This document shows positions 46,901-58,299 of a DNA stretch of 64,000 nt, piece after piece. This stretch comes from Melastoma dodecandrum (lineage: Eukaryota > Streptophyta > Magnoliopsida > Myrtales > Melastomataceae), in contig JARUPY010000471.1 in the NCBI GenBank assembly GCA_029817715.1, forward strand, positions 3,596,001 to 3,660,000, given 5' to 3'. Under the pieces are notes generated by a model, which saw only the letters and a program-made list of their open reading frames with translations, made no database searches and was not told the DNA's origin. Within the stretch, counting starts at the first letter, position 1. Each line of letters starts with the position of its first letter. Position numbers and translations under genes: made by a program.

Positions 46901-48573
46901 TGCTTCTGGTGATTTCCAGGATATTCAAATTGAGAATCGTGTTCCTTCGTTATACAAGAAAAGACATCCTATTGATCAAGTAATAGGTTCTTTGCACACA
47001 GGAGTGCGAACCCGCAATACAGCAAGTTTGTACTGTGAACACTCTGCTTTTATCTCTCAAGATGAACCTCAAGGCATTGATGATGCGCTTGATGATCCTA
47101 ATTGGATTCTTGCTATGCAAGAGGAATTGAACCAATTTGAGAGAAACAAAGTTTGGAGTTTAGTACCTAGACCCAATGATCGTTCCATTATTGGAACAAA
47201 ATGGGTTTATCGAAATAAACTTGATGAGTCTGGAAATGTTGTAAGAAACAAAGCTAGACTTGTAGCAAAAGGTTACTCACAAGAAGAAGGCATCGATTAT
47301 GATGAAACGTTCGCCCCAGTGGCGCGTCTAGAAGCAATACGCTTACTCCTAGCGTATGCTTGCTATAATAACTTTAAGTTATTTCAAATGGATGTGAAAA
47401 GTGCTTTCCTAAATGGTGATATAAAAGAGGAAGTCTATGTTGAACAACCTCCTGGATTCACCGATCCAAAGAATCGTAATCATGTTTATAAGCTCTCTAA
47501 AGCTTTGTATGGGCTTAAGCAAGCTCCGCGAGCATGGTACGAAAAGCTTAGTTCCTTTCTTATAGCAAAGGGATATAGGCGTGGAAAAATTGATACAACA
47601 TTGTTTCTTAAGAAACAGGATGCTGATCTTTTAGTTGCTCAAATATATGTCGATGACATTATATTTGGTTCAACTAATGAAAAATTATGTAATGAATTCT
47701 CTGATCTAATGAAAGGGGAATTTGAAATGAGTCTCATGGGAGAACTTACTTTCTTCTCGGAAGATGGAATTTTCATCCATCAAGGAAAGTACAGCAAACA
47801 GTTGCTCAAGAAATTTGATCTTGTGAATGCTAAACCTTTGTCAACTCCAATTGGTAGTAATACGAAAATTGATAAAGACGAAAGTGGAAAGGAAATTGAT
47901 TCCAAGCTATACAGAAGTATGATAGGATCATTGCTATATCTTACTGCTTCACGACCAGATATGATGTTTCAGCGTATGCTTATGCGCTAGATATCAGTCT
48001 GCTCCAAAAGAGTCACACCTTGCTGCAGTTAAGAGGATCTTTCGATGCCTCGCAGGAACTGTAAGTTTAGGTCTGTGGTATCCAAGAGAATCGTTGCTGG
48101 ATCCTAGAGGATATTCAGATGCTGACTATGCTGGATGTCGTATTGATAGGAAAAGCACGTCTGGTACTTGCCAACTATTGGGAAATATGCTTATTTCCTG
48201 GTTCTCTAAGAAGCAGACAACTGTCGCTCTATCCACAGCTGAGGCTGAATACGTATCAGCAGCTAGTTGTTGTGCGCAGTTACTATGGATGCGACAACAA
48301 CTCGAAGATTATGATCTTCATTTTGATTCTATTCCAATAATGTGTGATAACACAAGTGCAATTAATTTATCATGAAATCCTGTCTATCACTCAAGATCTA
48401 AGCATATTGAGTTGAGACACCACTTTCTACGTGATAATGTACAAAGCGGTAAAGTTGATATTCAGTATATAAATACTGAGCAACAGCTTGCTGATATACT
48501 TACTAAACCGCTTGACAATGAGAGGTTTGAGTATTTACGAAATGAATTAGGGATATGTAATCCAAATCTCTGA
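43930..48573 (+). pseudogene. Frameshifted gag-pol of Sirevirus-like element B
   Basis: Gag begins at 43930 (UBN2-like FAGQHFSYWKMRMELFIGA). The frame shifts near 44725 and then shows two CX2CX4HX4C knuckles (CYECNKPGHMRPDC at about 44764-44805; CYYCRKPDHFIKNC at about 45332-45373) around a Lys/Glu-rich coiled-coil stretch. Stops follow at 45432-45434 and soon after. The pol frame then holds protease [13 protein letters not shown] (about 45503), the gag-pre-integrase [12 protein letters not shown], the integrase core ([31 protein letters not shown]), and reverse transcriptase with an intact IYVDDIIFG. About 15 bases are missing near 47755, an extra T near 47969 shifts frame, and TGA 48373-48375 interrupts RNase H just before NPVYHSRSKHIE. 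The last stop is 48571-48573. Lesions are few for its size, fitting a younger insertion than A. Confidence 0.92.
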
Positions 48574-48680
48574 GATGATAATATTGTCATCTAATTATTT
48601 TGAGAAAGTTTTGATAGGAAAATAAAAATTTCCAATGGTGCCATTTCATTCCCATTCTTTTTATTTCCTTCTTTATTCTA

Positions 48681-48696
48681 CAAAACCAGGTCAACA
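48681..48696 (-). repeat. 16-bp remnant of the original 5' LTR start of element B
   Basis: Minus-strand TGTTGACCTGGTTTTG, identical to the first 16 bp of the 3' LTR of B and directly next to the CTATT duplication. It marks the right end of B before the internal inversion. Confidence 0.85.
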
Positions 48697-48701
48697 CTAT
48701 T

Positions 48702-48907
48702 GCACCGATTCCAGACGAGAAACAACGGATCATCTACAAATGGCTTTAGGATTGTGTCATTTACAAATCCAACCTTGTTCTTCACAGTCAAGGCTAAATT
48801 GACCACGCTGCATAATTCGTTCCATCAAAATGCGGTGAAACAACGAAATCTGAATTGCTGCCTTACGACAACAGGTACGGTGACTCCTCTTCTGCCGTTG
48901 CATCCAT
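48702..48907 (-). pseudogene. 5' part of gag of element A, separated by insertion B
   Basis: Starts with ATG 48907 (MDATAEEESPY) and reads VSPHFDGTNYA, LTVKNKVGFVNDTI and PLFLVWNRCN, with in-frame stops. It continues across the B insertion in 37663 and below (SLVVTWLIKSISQPIV), which confirms that both pieces were one gag. Confidence 0.85.
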
Positions 48908-48915
48908 GGCGTTGC

Positions 48916-48927
48916 GCTCTGATACCA
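48916..48927 (-). other. Primer-binding site of element A
   Basis: Minus-strand TGGTATCAGAGC, directly next to the end (TTGCA) of the 5' LTR. Confidence 0.92.
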
Positions 48928-49130
48928 TGCAACGAGATCTGCAGGTCAGCAAGATTGAGAAGAGCAAAAAGAAGATGAAGAGAAGAGGAAAAAACCGAAA
49001 GTGGAAAAATGAACCCTATCATTGACCAAAAACTGTTACAATCGTTTATATAACAGCATAAGCTTATCAAACTTAACTGACTCTTAACAAACTCAACCGT
49101 CCACCCGAGCTAGTGTTTAATATCTTTACA
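48928..49130 (-). repeat. 5' LTR of element A
   Basis: 203 bp, minus-strand TGTAAAGATATT.. to ..CTCGTTGCA, partner of 33282-33483. Followed on the right by the target duplication ATATG. Confidence 0.93.
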
Positions 49131-49135
49131 ATATG

Positions 49136-51749
49136 TGCTGGGGGTAACACGCGCTGCTGCCGAGATCGAGCTACAGGTTCGACCGTGTGTGATCTCGTAA
49201 AGGCACATCTTCAAAAGTCTGGTTTTGTGCCCCTTAACAAAAATAAAGAAGGTCGTTCACTAAGGAGACCACCGTTTGGGATGTTCTTTCTTCAGCCGAC
49301 TCGGAATCAGATTACTCGATATTTTCACATTTTCCCGTTCCACGTTAATTACTACGAGGGGTAAATATGTAACTTGACCGCTTGGATCGCGTATATTACT
49401 CCCACACATCTACGACAACGAGCCGGAAATTCAAAATCGCGCTCTGGCGGAGAGTCTTCACAACACGGGCGATAACCGCCTCTTCTGGAACCCGATCGGC
49501 ACGAACAGCCGCCCCCTCCACCACCGCCTCCGGAGTGCGTCGGCATCGTCTTACCCAGCGGCGTCCTTGCGATCAGGCTGGGAACATTCGGCTATCTTGC
49601 GAGGGAGTACTATCGATCGCGCGGAAGCTCTAAGAAACGCCGTGGGCACTCTCAATCCCGTAGGCGTCGATCTCTCCAGCGCGTTCTTTGTAAGATTTCT
49701 TCGCTTGTCTATTTTAATGTGCCTTTGAAATCCGGCGTCGATTGCTCCGTTGCGTTGCTTCCCCAAGGGTCTATGTCTCGATTTCCAAGGTTCCCTTTAT
49801 GATATGCGAGGATTGGTTTGTTATCCAGGAATTCTGACTTGCGTGCCTTGAGAAGGTGGTGCGAGTGCTAATCCGTTCATGCGATACTTGGGAGAATTTG
49901 AAGCGATTTTGACGAATTGGTTGAATATTTCATTGGAACTCTCCAGTTTTGTTTCCCTGGAATGATCTGGAAATGCGGCCATTTCCTCAAGAAATGGTGC
50001 CGTGGAATGGGTTTATTATTTTTGCGGCCTGATAGATGTTGAGAGTAATGGTACTCTGAATGCATAGTCATCTGAAGGCCCTGTTTCCCCTACTTCATGG
50101 TATTTCTCTCTGATTTTCCTTTTCGAGATTCTTCGATATTTGGTTTTGCTATAGTTCAATTCATGCTTGATGTGAAATGGTTAAGAATACACTGACTCTT
50201 GTTGTTAGATCGGTTCCATTTCCTTTAGCCTGTATGTGATGACATGCTTCTGAATAGACATTCTGCAACTCAAAATTAGACCTTAGTGAGAGTTGACTGG
50301 TCACAGTTTGAAACGAGAGTTCCTGTTCATATCTGCGGATTCTTGTTCTTCATTTGAAACAAGGCCTTGGGACATATTCTCTCCTGTTATTCATTTGAAA
50401 GGAGGCCGTGTTGGAGTTTGCTTGTTTATTGGCTACTCTTCCAGATATACAATGCAAGGTGCTACTTAGAGACTCTCAAGGACCAAAGATCAAAGATTGT
50501 AGTTGGCATGTTGGATATAAGTGAAAATGTCGATGAAATCCTCAAAGTGTCATATAGAATTAAAGAAGGATCAGCTTGTATCACAGAGCTAACCTGGCCA
50601 GGAAAGTACCGTATAAAAAATGTAGATGATGTTCTACGTGTTTTATTAACAGCTGATTGAAATAGAGTTGTGTCTTCTCATGTAAGTGGACAGGTGCTTA
50701 GCATTTTGAATCCTACGTTATTGGCTTCTTCACGAGATTGAGTGGAAAAATCTTCGTCTGATATCTTGCTCTATAGTTGTGCCTTATTTGGACAATGTAT
50801 TACGGCTACAAATTGTTGATATGTTTTACTACCGGCATGCTTTTATTTATAGGTAGAACAATGGTTGAAATGCATTTTTTTTTTTTGTATGTTGAAATAG
50901 TTGCAGTTTACATAGGTTTATGTTTATGCAAGAAGATTTGTTCAAAGTTTGAAGTGCAGTGGCTCTATTAGACTTGTGCTACATGAAGGGGCAGTTCACT
51001 GACCATAGTTTCACCCTTTACTGCCTTGAAGGTTGTTGCTGTCAATGTAGGTACATTTCTATACGGTTTGTTTTCCCGCTACTTAGGTCATAGGTGCTGT
51101 ACATATTCAAGGCCCATGATGAATTTTCTTGAGGTATCCTGATTACACATCTCATTCCATCGAAGTGGGGGCTTGTGATTTGCGTAGATAGCCCTGCAGA
51201 AACTCCCTAATGCACAGCAAACGCAACAGGCTTTCTGTCTTATGATTGACAACCCGGTTGCATAGAGTCCTGAGAACATGCAAGTCGGTCTCTCAAAAAT
51301 GTGTGGTTAATCACAGACTTGGTCATTTTCTCATATTTTGGATTTAACTTGTTGCATTGACCTAGCTTAGATCAATTCACAACAGGTGTCAGAAGTACAT
51401 CCAAAAAGTCAGGTAGAACCATGACTTTATTGCCAAAGATGAACTGAGAGAGTTGGAGTTCATGACTACAAATTCATAGTCCTAAAACAGGTTGTCGGGT
51501 GCACGCAGCAGGTGTGTCCACTTTCTTTACACCTAACCTCATAAATTTTTTGATGTTTGCTTTCTGTGCGTTGCTTTGCTTCAAAGTTATATTGGGTTGA
51601 CTTAGTAATATAATTCTCATTGACATATGAGGGCTTAGTCGAAGCCCAACTAATGTTACCCATCGCGCCTTCGGCCGGTGGGGGACGGTGGTTTGCAGAA
51701 AAGAGTCTATCAGTGACCCATTTTACTTATGATTAAGGTTTATTGCCGT
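49136..51749. other. Region right of the nested insertion; possible unrecognised gene
   Basis: Plus-strand open stretches exist at about 49400-49690 (GC-rich, ending before a GTAAGATT donor-like site) and 50449-50660. I do not recognise either. They could be exons of one small host gene or remnants. The rest shows no feature. Confidence 0.35.
50449..50660 (+). other. Candidate terminal exon of an unrecognised gene
   Basis: After a CTTCCAG acceptor-like site the frame reads YNARCYLETLKDQRSKIVVG and IKEGSACITELTWPGKYRI, ending VLLTAD and TGA 50658-50660. Amino-acid composition is protein-like. I know no family for it and cannot confirm the upstream exons. Confidence 0.3.
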
Positions 51750-53015
51750 AAAATATGGGCCAGGTCGTTCTTATCAGCCAGAGATGAGGACTGGTCGGCC
51801 CATCAGTGGACGGATCGGCCTACAGATGAGCCCATTAGCTCTATTTGTCATGGCGCCACTTCACGTGTTTTTTTGTCAAAATGAAGGGCTATTTGGAAGG
51901 TACGAGGATTCCCTCCGACACCATGATGATAATTCTATTAGAACCGAAACCTCATACACAGGCCCTTTCTTAATCTGTGGTGGGCTGAAATTTCAACAAG
52001 CACCAAGGAAAAAACTAGGCCACTTAGTGTCCGTAATACAATGCAACAATATTGCCAACGAATAGGTAAGTTTCCACAGTTCGGCCAGTTACAAGATTGC
52101 ACCCCATGGCCCATTTATGCGTTACTATTGTTGTACGGAATACGGATATTTAATGGTCTCGTATATAGGCCCAATATTTTCCTATGGGCACATATTTTTG
52201 CCCATTAATTGCCTCATCCACACTAATCCAGGCCCATTGATTAATCGGCCCATATCGTAACCCATCAATTACCTTCTCGGCCCATGTATAAATCTACTCA
52301 TTGTTCCATCGGCCCACGTATGAGTCAACTCATTGTTCCATCGGCCCATTAACAACCTCAAGGCCCATATATGAGTCTCAATTGCCCCGTCTCCCCAAAA
52401 TGGCCCGTAAATAGTCAAATGGGCCCAAAATGAGCCCATTCAGTACGATTTCGACCCAAATGGGCCCATAGAGTAAGTTCAATTGGGCCCAAAATAAGGG
52501 TCCGTTACATGAAATTTTCGCCCATATATGGGCCCACGCCACGTCTGCATATTATCCGGCCCAATTCCGAACCCATTAAGTGATCAGGCATTTTAGTTCC
52601 CTCACGGCCCATCTGTTAGCCGATTATCGTCCGTTTGGCCCATCTTTTTGCCTAGAATGGACCTTTTTCCGCCCCATAGTTGAGCCCATGATTTCTTTGG
52701 GCCCAGACATTTGTCTATTGATTGTAGAGTTGGGCCTTATTGCTGCTTTAATATTGGCTGATTAATACCTCTTACTGGCCCTGCGTTATTTGGGCCTTAC
52801 TCTCTGTCCTCACTGATCTCAAAATGATTTTTTTAGAATGGGCTCTAATATTATTTCTACGGATGGGCTTCGTATGTCTATATTGATCTTTTGGGCTGTT
52901 ACAGTGTATAGGGTTGATTGTTTGCTGCTTTTGTTAGATGTTTCATCAGTGACCCCCGATGTCGTGCTTGGTAGACTACGGGCCAACCACGAGGCCATCT
53001 TTTCAGAAATATGGG
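51750..53015. repeat. GGCCCA/TGGGCC-dense tract
   Basis: About 1.27 kb in which GGCCCA or TGGGCC occurs roughly two dozen times on either strand, often as TGGGCCCA or GGCCCAT, with irregular spacing of about 15-80 bp. There is no coding frame. In plants TGGGCY/GGCCCA is the core of site II elements bound by TCP factors, usually one to three per promoter, so this density is unusual. Confidence 0.7.
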
Positions 53016-56000
53016 CCCGATCAACTTAACCTATTTGTATCCCTCCACTTCTTAGTTGATGCCGATAGCCACCGGTAGCCTAATCCTGGGACAAAGAACG
53101 CCTTATTTAGTCCAGGAGCGACTGTAAGAGGATTGTCTGCGCCCACACCAAGAAAGCATATTCGGCCACACCCTCCTAAGACTGCACATAGACAAACAAA
53201 TCAACGTGCTAATGGAAGAAGCCCTGCATAGTTTACAAACTACTGGGTTAGCACGTTCAAGGTTTGTAACAACAGATGAACTATGATTAATTGGAATTAA
53301 AAGCAAAACCAAAATTAGACTGACCTTTTATTGACAGAACAGGACCTCAATTCTTTGCCCCAGGATTCCAGCAAGGCTGGAGAAAATATTCATAAAATAT
53401 TCATACGGAAGATTACAGTAAAATGCAAGAAATTGACACAAAATAAACAAAGTCTACAAGTATTGACGAAGGTGACCCGACCACCAGAATCAAACACAGC
53501 GGAAATGATATTTCTCAAGTTTCTTAATTGTTGAAATCATCACTTGAAAGTAACTTTAATGACCGCATTTGTTACAACAGTGAAGCCCACAGCCGATTAA
53601 AAAATAATGCAGGTGGTCTATGCTTTTCCAAGTGAATTTGTATCCCCACAAAAGATTACCAAGTTAACTTTCAAAAGCATGGCAAGATGTTTACCCTTTC
53701 TATCACAACTAGCTGGAAAAGAGGTAGCAGCATGCAAAGACAATGGAGTGCTGGCAAACGGGTAAGTGAGACATCCATTCACTTTATTTCGAATGAGAAA
53801 GTAAATAAACATGCATAAACTCGAATACATATCCACAGATTGGCCATCTTCACCGTTAGCTGAGCCTGCATAAAAAATATCACTAAGCACAAAGAAAGAT
53901 GACATGTTCAGTTTTGCCTTCATTGTAAACTGCATGAAGTCTAGAAATCTGTCTTGTGGCTTCATCTCAATTTAAATGAAGAAAAGGAACCCGGTGGACG
54001 TGAATAGGACAGTATAAACAAGAACAAGTTACCTCCCTCTAATTTCGGACAAGACAGTATAAACAAGAAAGAACAAGTCATCTCTCTCTAATTTCAGACG
54101 TTAACTTGCACAATTTCGAGTCATAAGCAGATCACATATAAGGTAAAGGAAATGGAACAAAACACAATAAGAAGTATCAAAAATAGTGGATTCTCAATCA
54201 CCTAACATCAAGCATGAATCTAACAAAAGAAAAACATATACCAAATAATCAGTTAAGGTAAAGGGAGAAAGGAATACCACAAAGTTGCGTGAGGCAGGGC
54301 CTTCAATGATGCATTGAGAGTATGGTAATCCCTGACTCGAATCCAGCTACGAAACGAACAAACTAATTAGAGAGTTTTTTGAAGCATTTTCCCATTTCAC
54401 CGACTCAACTTGATTATTAATTCAGACCACAATCACTTCAACTTCTCCAAGCATCAGCACAGCTGGATTGTCCTTTAAATCACCTTCTCCTAACATGTAA
54501 GACACAATACCCAGAGGAAATTCAAGCACCACAACTTTCAAGCAAAATTATGGAATTTGAGACACAAATCCGAAGGGAACCGGGAAGGATGACAGATTTC
54601 AAAAGTAGCGCAAATAAACAAATCAAGAGATCTTGGAGAGAGAGCCTGCAATAAAGATTGACGTCTTGGAGTCCATCGCCTCCATCCCGGGATCATTTAT
54701 GTCCCCTCACAAAGATCACCAAACATGCCTGCAGGATCTGTGGATGCCCACGCCGCAAGGTGGTGGTCAGGGTGCCAACCCTTGCCAATTGGATTCCAGG
54801 GAAGGCAGTTATCACAGCATGTAGAATATGATTTTCTCGCATGAGAAAAGAAAGATTCTGAATATCCGGCCAATTTTTTAGGCAAGCAACGGAGATCATG
54901 ACGTGGAGGCACTTCCATCAACTGGCAAGATTTTGAGTTAGACTCGACTAAATATCAAATTCACTGCATAGAAAGATGCAAACAAACAGATTAACGTCTT
55001 GTATTCAAAATATACTTAGGAACGACTGAGCAAATTCATCCAAGAATGCCAAGCATCTCACGAATACGGACTCACGATCAAGAACACCAGGAATCTCACA
55101 TATACGCCCTCACGATCAAGAACTCCAAGTATCTAACGTATACGGAAAAGACAACATACCAGCGTTCTATACCTAGTGACGGATGGAGGAGATATCTGGC
55201 ATTTTGGAAAGAATCCTCCCTCGACGATCTCAGCGCCTGAAGGACGACGTCATCGAAAAATAGGAATACGATCCGGTCTTCGAGCACTCCTCCCATGACG
55301 ACGCTCAAGAAGCGTCTCTTCCCCGCCATCCCCGTCTCCGGACGGCGACATAGATTTCATCGTCGTAGACGAAGGGGCCAAACCCTAGCAAATGAGAGAC
55401 AATCACGATCACGGTCCCTCCCGGAAATGTAACCGCCGGTTTTTCTCTATTCGCTTAGAAATGAACAGCAAAACTGAAAAGGTCCAGAAACCAAAAAGCT
55501 GTTAGATTACTTACAAATTTAGTCCTTAACCTATTGAGTTATTTTCATTCAGTCCTTAATTATCCTAAAATTAAGGTGAGGGAAATAGAAGCAAATCACA
55601 GTGACGTCAGAGGAAAAATACTTCTTCAAGTTCCAGCTGCATTTTTCCCATACACTCTTTATATCGACTCGGCATTCTCATCCCACAAAATGCTCCTCTG
55701 GAAGAACATAGAGAGCTTCTCAAGCCAATGGCCTGTGGAAAGACATAACAACAATCCACCTAACCAATCATTTCTATTTCCTAAGCCACCTGCGCGAACT
55801 TAATGCCAACAGTATCGGCATGATCCTCAGTTCTCCCTGAGGCATAAAAAGACCTATAAGGAGTTCAAACCGGTCCGGACCAGATTTCGCAGATCGATAG
55901 TAATGCAGTAAAAGGGGCATACTAGGAGCACATCACGATCATCACAGTCCCAAGGCCTGAGCACCCGAGACAAAGACCAACCCAGAATAAAAAGATTAAA

Positions 56001-56162
56001 CTTTTCATCTCATGTCCATTCCCATCTGTGCATACTACGAAAACCTAACCTATAACTTCAGGTAATTAATTATACAACCAGCATTTGATACCCCCAAGTG
56101 CAAAAAACCGACCAAAAAAAAAACAGGGTTAAAGAAAACGGCTACAAAAGTCACAGGTCCAG
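53016..56162. other. Intergenic region downstream of the tubby-like gene
   Basis: Short minus-strand ORFs at 53618-53965, 54693-54921 and 55096-55329 have no recognisable family. They may be remnants of a decayed gene. No RNA gene or clear repeat was seen. The part near 56162 should be the 3' UTR of the tubby-like gene. Confidence 0.45.
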
Positions 56163-58299
56163 TCACTCGCACGCAAGTTTTGTGCCGAAGCTGGTAAGGC
56201 AGATGGCAAATGCCAGGAAGGCAGACAACGGCTGCCGGTAGTCCATGGTGAAAAGGTCATCTCCTACCTTCCCAAACTGGAGGAGGACGGAGTCCTCATC
56301 CCCTTTACCCCCCGGCTGGCTCGGATCACACGTAGCCACAAGTTGGAAGTTTTTTACTGATGCCACAGTCACACGACCATGGAAATTCAAGCACCAGCAC
56401 TGCAGCTGTTCATGCCACCTTGGAGCTTTGTTTCTTAAAATTGTTTGACCTCCTGGTTTCTCCTCAGCGTTTTTGTCTATGTTAGTTTCCCTATTCAAAG
56501 GGCAACTCAGCGAACAAGCCATCCTCCTTGGGCCTCTAGATTTCAAGAGGTTGAACTTGTAAGAAACCTGTCCAACCTCAAAATTCCCTGCTGGAACTTG
56601 CGGGCTTATTCGTTTGCTGGAAAAACGACGGATGGCCCTGCTGTTCGAGGGTGTTTCTCCATTATGTGGTGCTTGACAGTCATAGATGGAGAAGTTTGTG
56701 CCAAGGAAATCAGACCTGAAAAAAGTACAGCCAAGATTGAAGAAGTTACAGTTTAAATGGGGATCTCCTGAAATGAAACCAAAAGGAGTCGCTAAGTCTT
56801 CCTTATTCTTCTTTCTCAGAGTAATTACAATTAACATTGCTTCCAGATGCAAAAGCTTTTCAACAACTGCCCCATCCATATTATATATTGCTATTAAAAT
56901 ACAAGTACAGGTGAAAAACTATCAAAAAAAGAACCTTCATTGACTCAAGTGTTTCGACGATGGGGCATGCCAATCCAAGATATCAATCTCACCTTAATTT
57001 TCCAACATAAGCATTGTTTCCTTGGGATAAATCATCTGCATCGAGGGAGATAATGTACTCGGAGTGGGCACCATGTCTAAACCTCCGAGCTGCTAGAAGG
57101 AACTTTCCTTTATCTATGATTGCTGCAAGAAATGGAGAAAGAAGCACAAAATGAATTACAAGCTGGCGAGAATTACAGTACAGAAAAGATTTGAGAAGTC
57201 CTTTTGCATTGCTCTATCCGTAAAAAGCAGATTGGCCGAAGATCAACTTACATGGGCTGAAGGCAAGATAGAGATAAAAGGTTGAATTCCTCTTATCCCT
57301 CTTTATAAGGCATTGTTGAACGGAATCACAGGGACCAGGCTGTGCAGAAACAAGACAGCACAAGTCAGAACTTGTGGTGCAAACCACAGGAAACTCAATT
57401 CGCGGCAGATGTAAAATAATGCAGCGATAAGCGATATTTTAGAGAGAAAAGAAGATGGCAGATCTGAGCAGGTTGAGCATTGGAAGCTTGCCATCATCAC
57501 CATGAGAACATAAAGCGATCCGGCAGAACTGTTTGCTGTTTGACTCAATAACTAGAACTAGCTTATATAATAGTATAAGGAGGCGGCAAAAGGACTGCTA
57601 CTGGATGGACAATCACAACCCTCGTAACAAAAACAGTTCCTTCGATGGAGCCTAAACTTTTTGCACGCAAAAAATGATCAAATCACAAGATGGTCATCTT
57701 CCAAAAGCACATCTCATCTCAACCAAAGGAAGATTCAGGCACAAACGGACAACGCCAAAGAGATTGTGGCCTCCCTCAACGTACACAGCATTTCCCGGCT
57801 GATATTCAAGGAAATTCCCAAACCTCCATGGGAGGCGCCCGCTCGGAAGTTCCCAAAATTCTTCTGGCATCAATAATTGCCTCCAAACGAAGAAATCACA
57901 CACACACACAAAAATCCCCAATTTCGGTGTAAGAAAATCAGGAGAAGTGAAATTCACCTGCTTGAGGCAAGATGGGAAGGTGATGTTGCCGTTACCACAG
58001 GAGGACTTACGGACGACTTCCTTCGAAACATCCCTCCACCTCTTACAGACGCATGCGGAGGCTACGACGTTCTGCCTCTGAGGCCACCTATCCTCGCTCT
58101 CTTCAACGCGTCTGATGATCTCTCCCAACAGATCTGGCAGCATCGTCCCCCATGTCTCCCCATACCGCTCCGTTTCGGACTCGACGAACGAAGGGCCGCC
58201 GGCGGAATCGCGGGCGTTGGAACACTTCTCTGGCTCCTCCTTTTGGGAAGACGATCTGTCGGAGAACCTCCGAGAAAGGAACGATCTTCCTAGCGACAT
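56163..58299 (-). CDS. TULP: Tubby-like F-box protein, 370 aa
   Basis: Plant tubby-like proteins carry an F-box for SCF ubiquitin ligases and a C-terminal tubby domain that binds phosphoinositides at the plasma membrane. Four exons join in phase: 58299-57958, 57339-57252, 57122-56993 and 56715-56163. The F-box is at about residues 50-92 ([16 protein letters not shown].. [15 protein letters not shown]). The tubby domain follows: [84 protein letters not shown] and the family signature [15 protein letters not shown] at the end. The length is slightly below the usual 380-450. ATG 58299 ([14 protein letters not shown]) is the family-like start. A five-codon upstream ORF (58307-58290) overlaps it in another frame and might reduce initiation. 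No damage seen. Confidence 0.96.

Larger units (their letters stand above)
37669..48696 (-). mobile_element. Sirevirus-like copia element B with inverted interior, nested in A
   Basis: B splits the gag of A and is flanked by CTATT on both sides (37664-37668 and 48697-48701). Removing B and one duplication restores A's gag reading across the site. Outer ends read TGTTGG..(left) and ..GGTCAACA (right), i.e. a minus-strand element. However, 41813-48680 (5' LTR minus its first 25 bp, primer site, gag, pol) lies in plus orientation, while the env-like ORF and 3' LTR are minus. Only 16 bp of the original LTR start remain at the right end (48681-48696). A long gag with two zinc knuckles and coiled coil, an env-like ORF after pol and 2-kb LTRs point to the Sirevirus lineage. 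Confidence 0.9.
33282..49130 (-). mobile_element. Copia retrotransposon A (interrupted by element B)
   Basis: Two matching LTRs of 202 and 203 bp bound the element and both flanks carry the same 5-bp target duplication ATATG (33277-33281 and 49131-49135). Next to the right LTR is a tRNA-Met primer-binding site, and next to the left LTR a polypurine tract (GAGGGGGG on the minus strand, 33484-33491). Domain order is gag, protease, integrase, reverse transcriptase, RNase H, as in copia elements. Without the 11-kb insertion B it is about 4.8 kb. The LTRs differ at roughly two dozen positions, so the insertion is old. Confidence 0.95.

Noticed and set aside
49131..49230. tRNA-like GGTTCGA box near 49168
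   Set aside because: No matching acceptor or anticodon arms around it.
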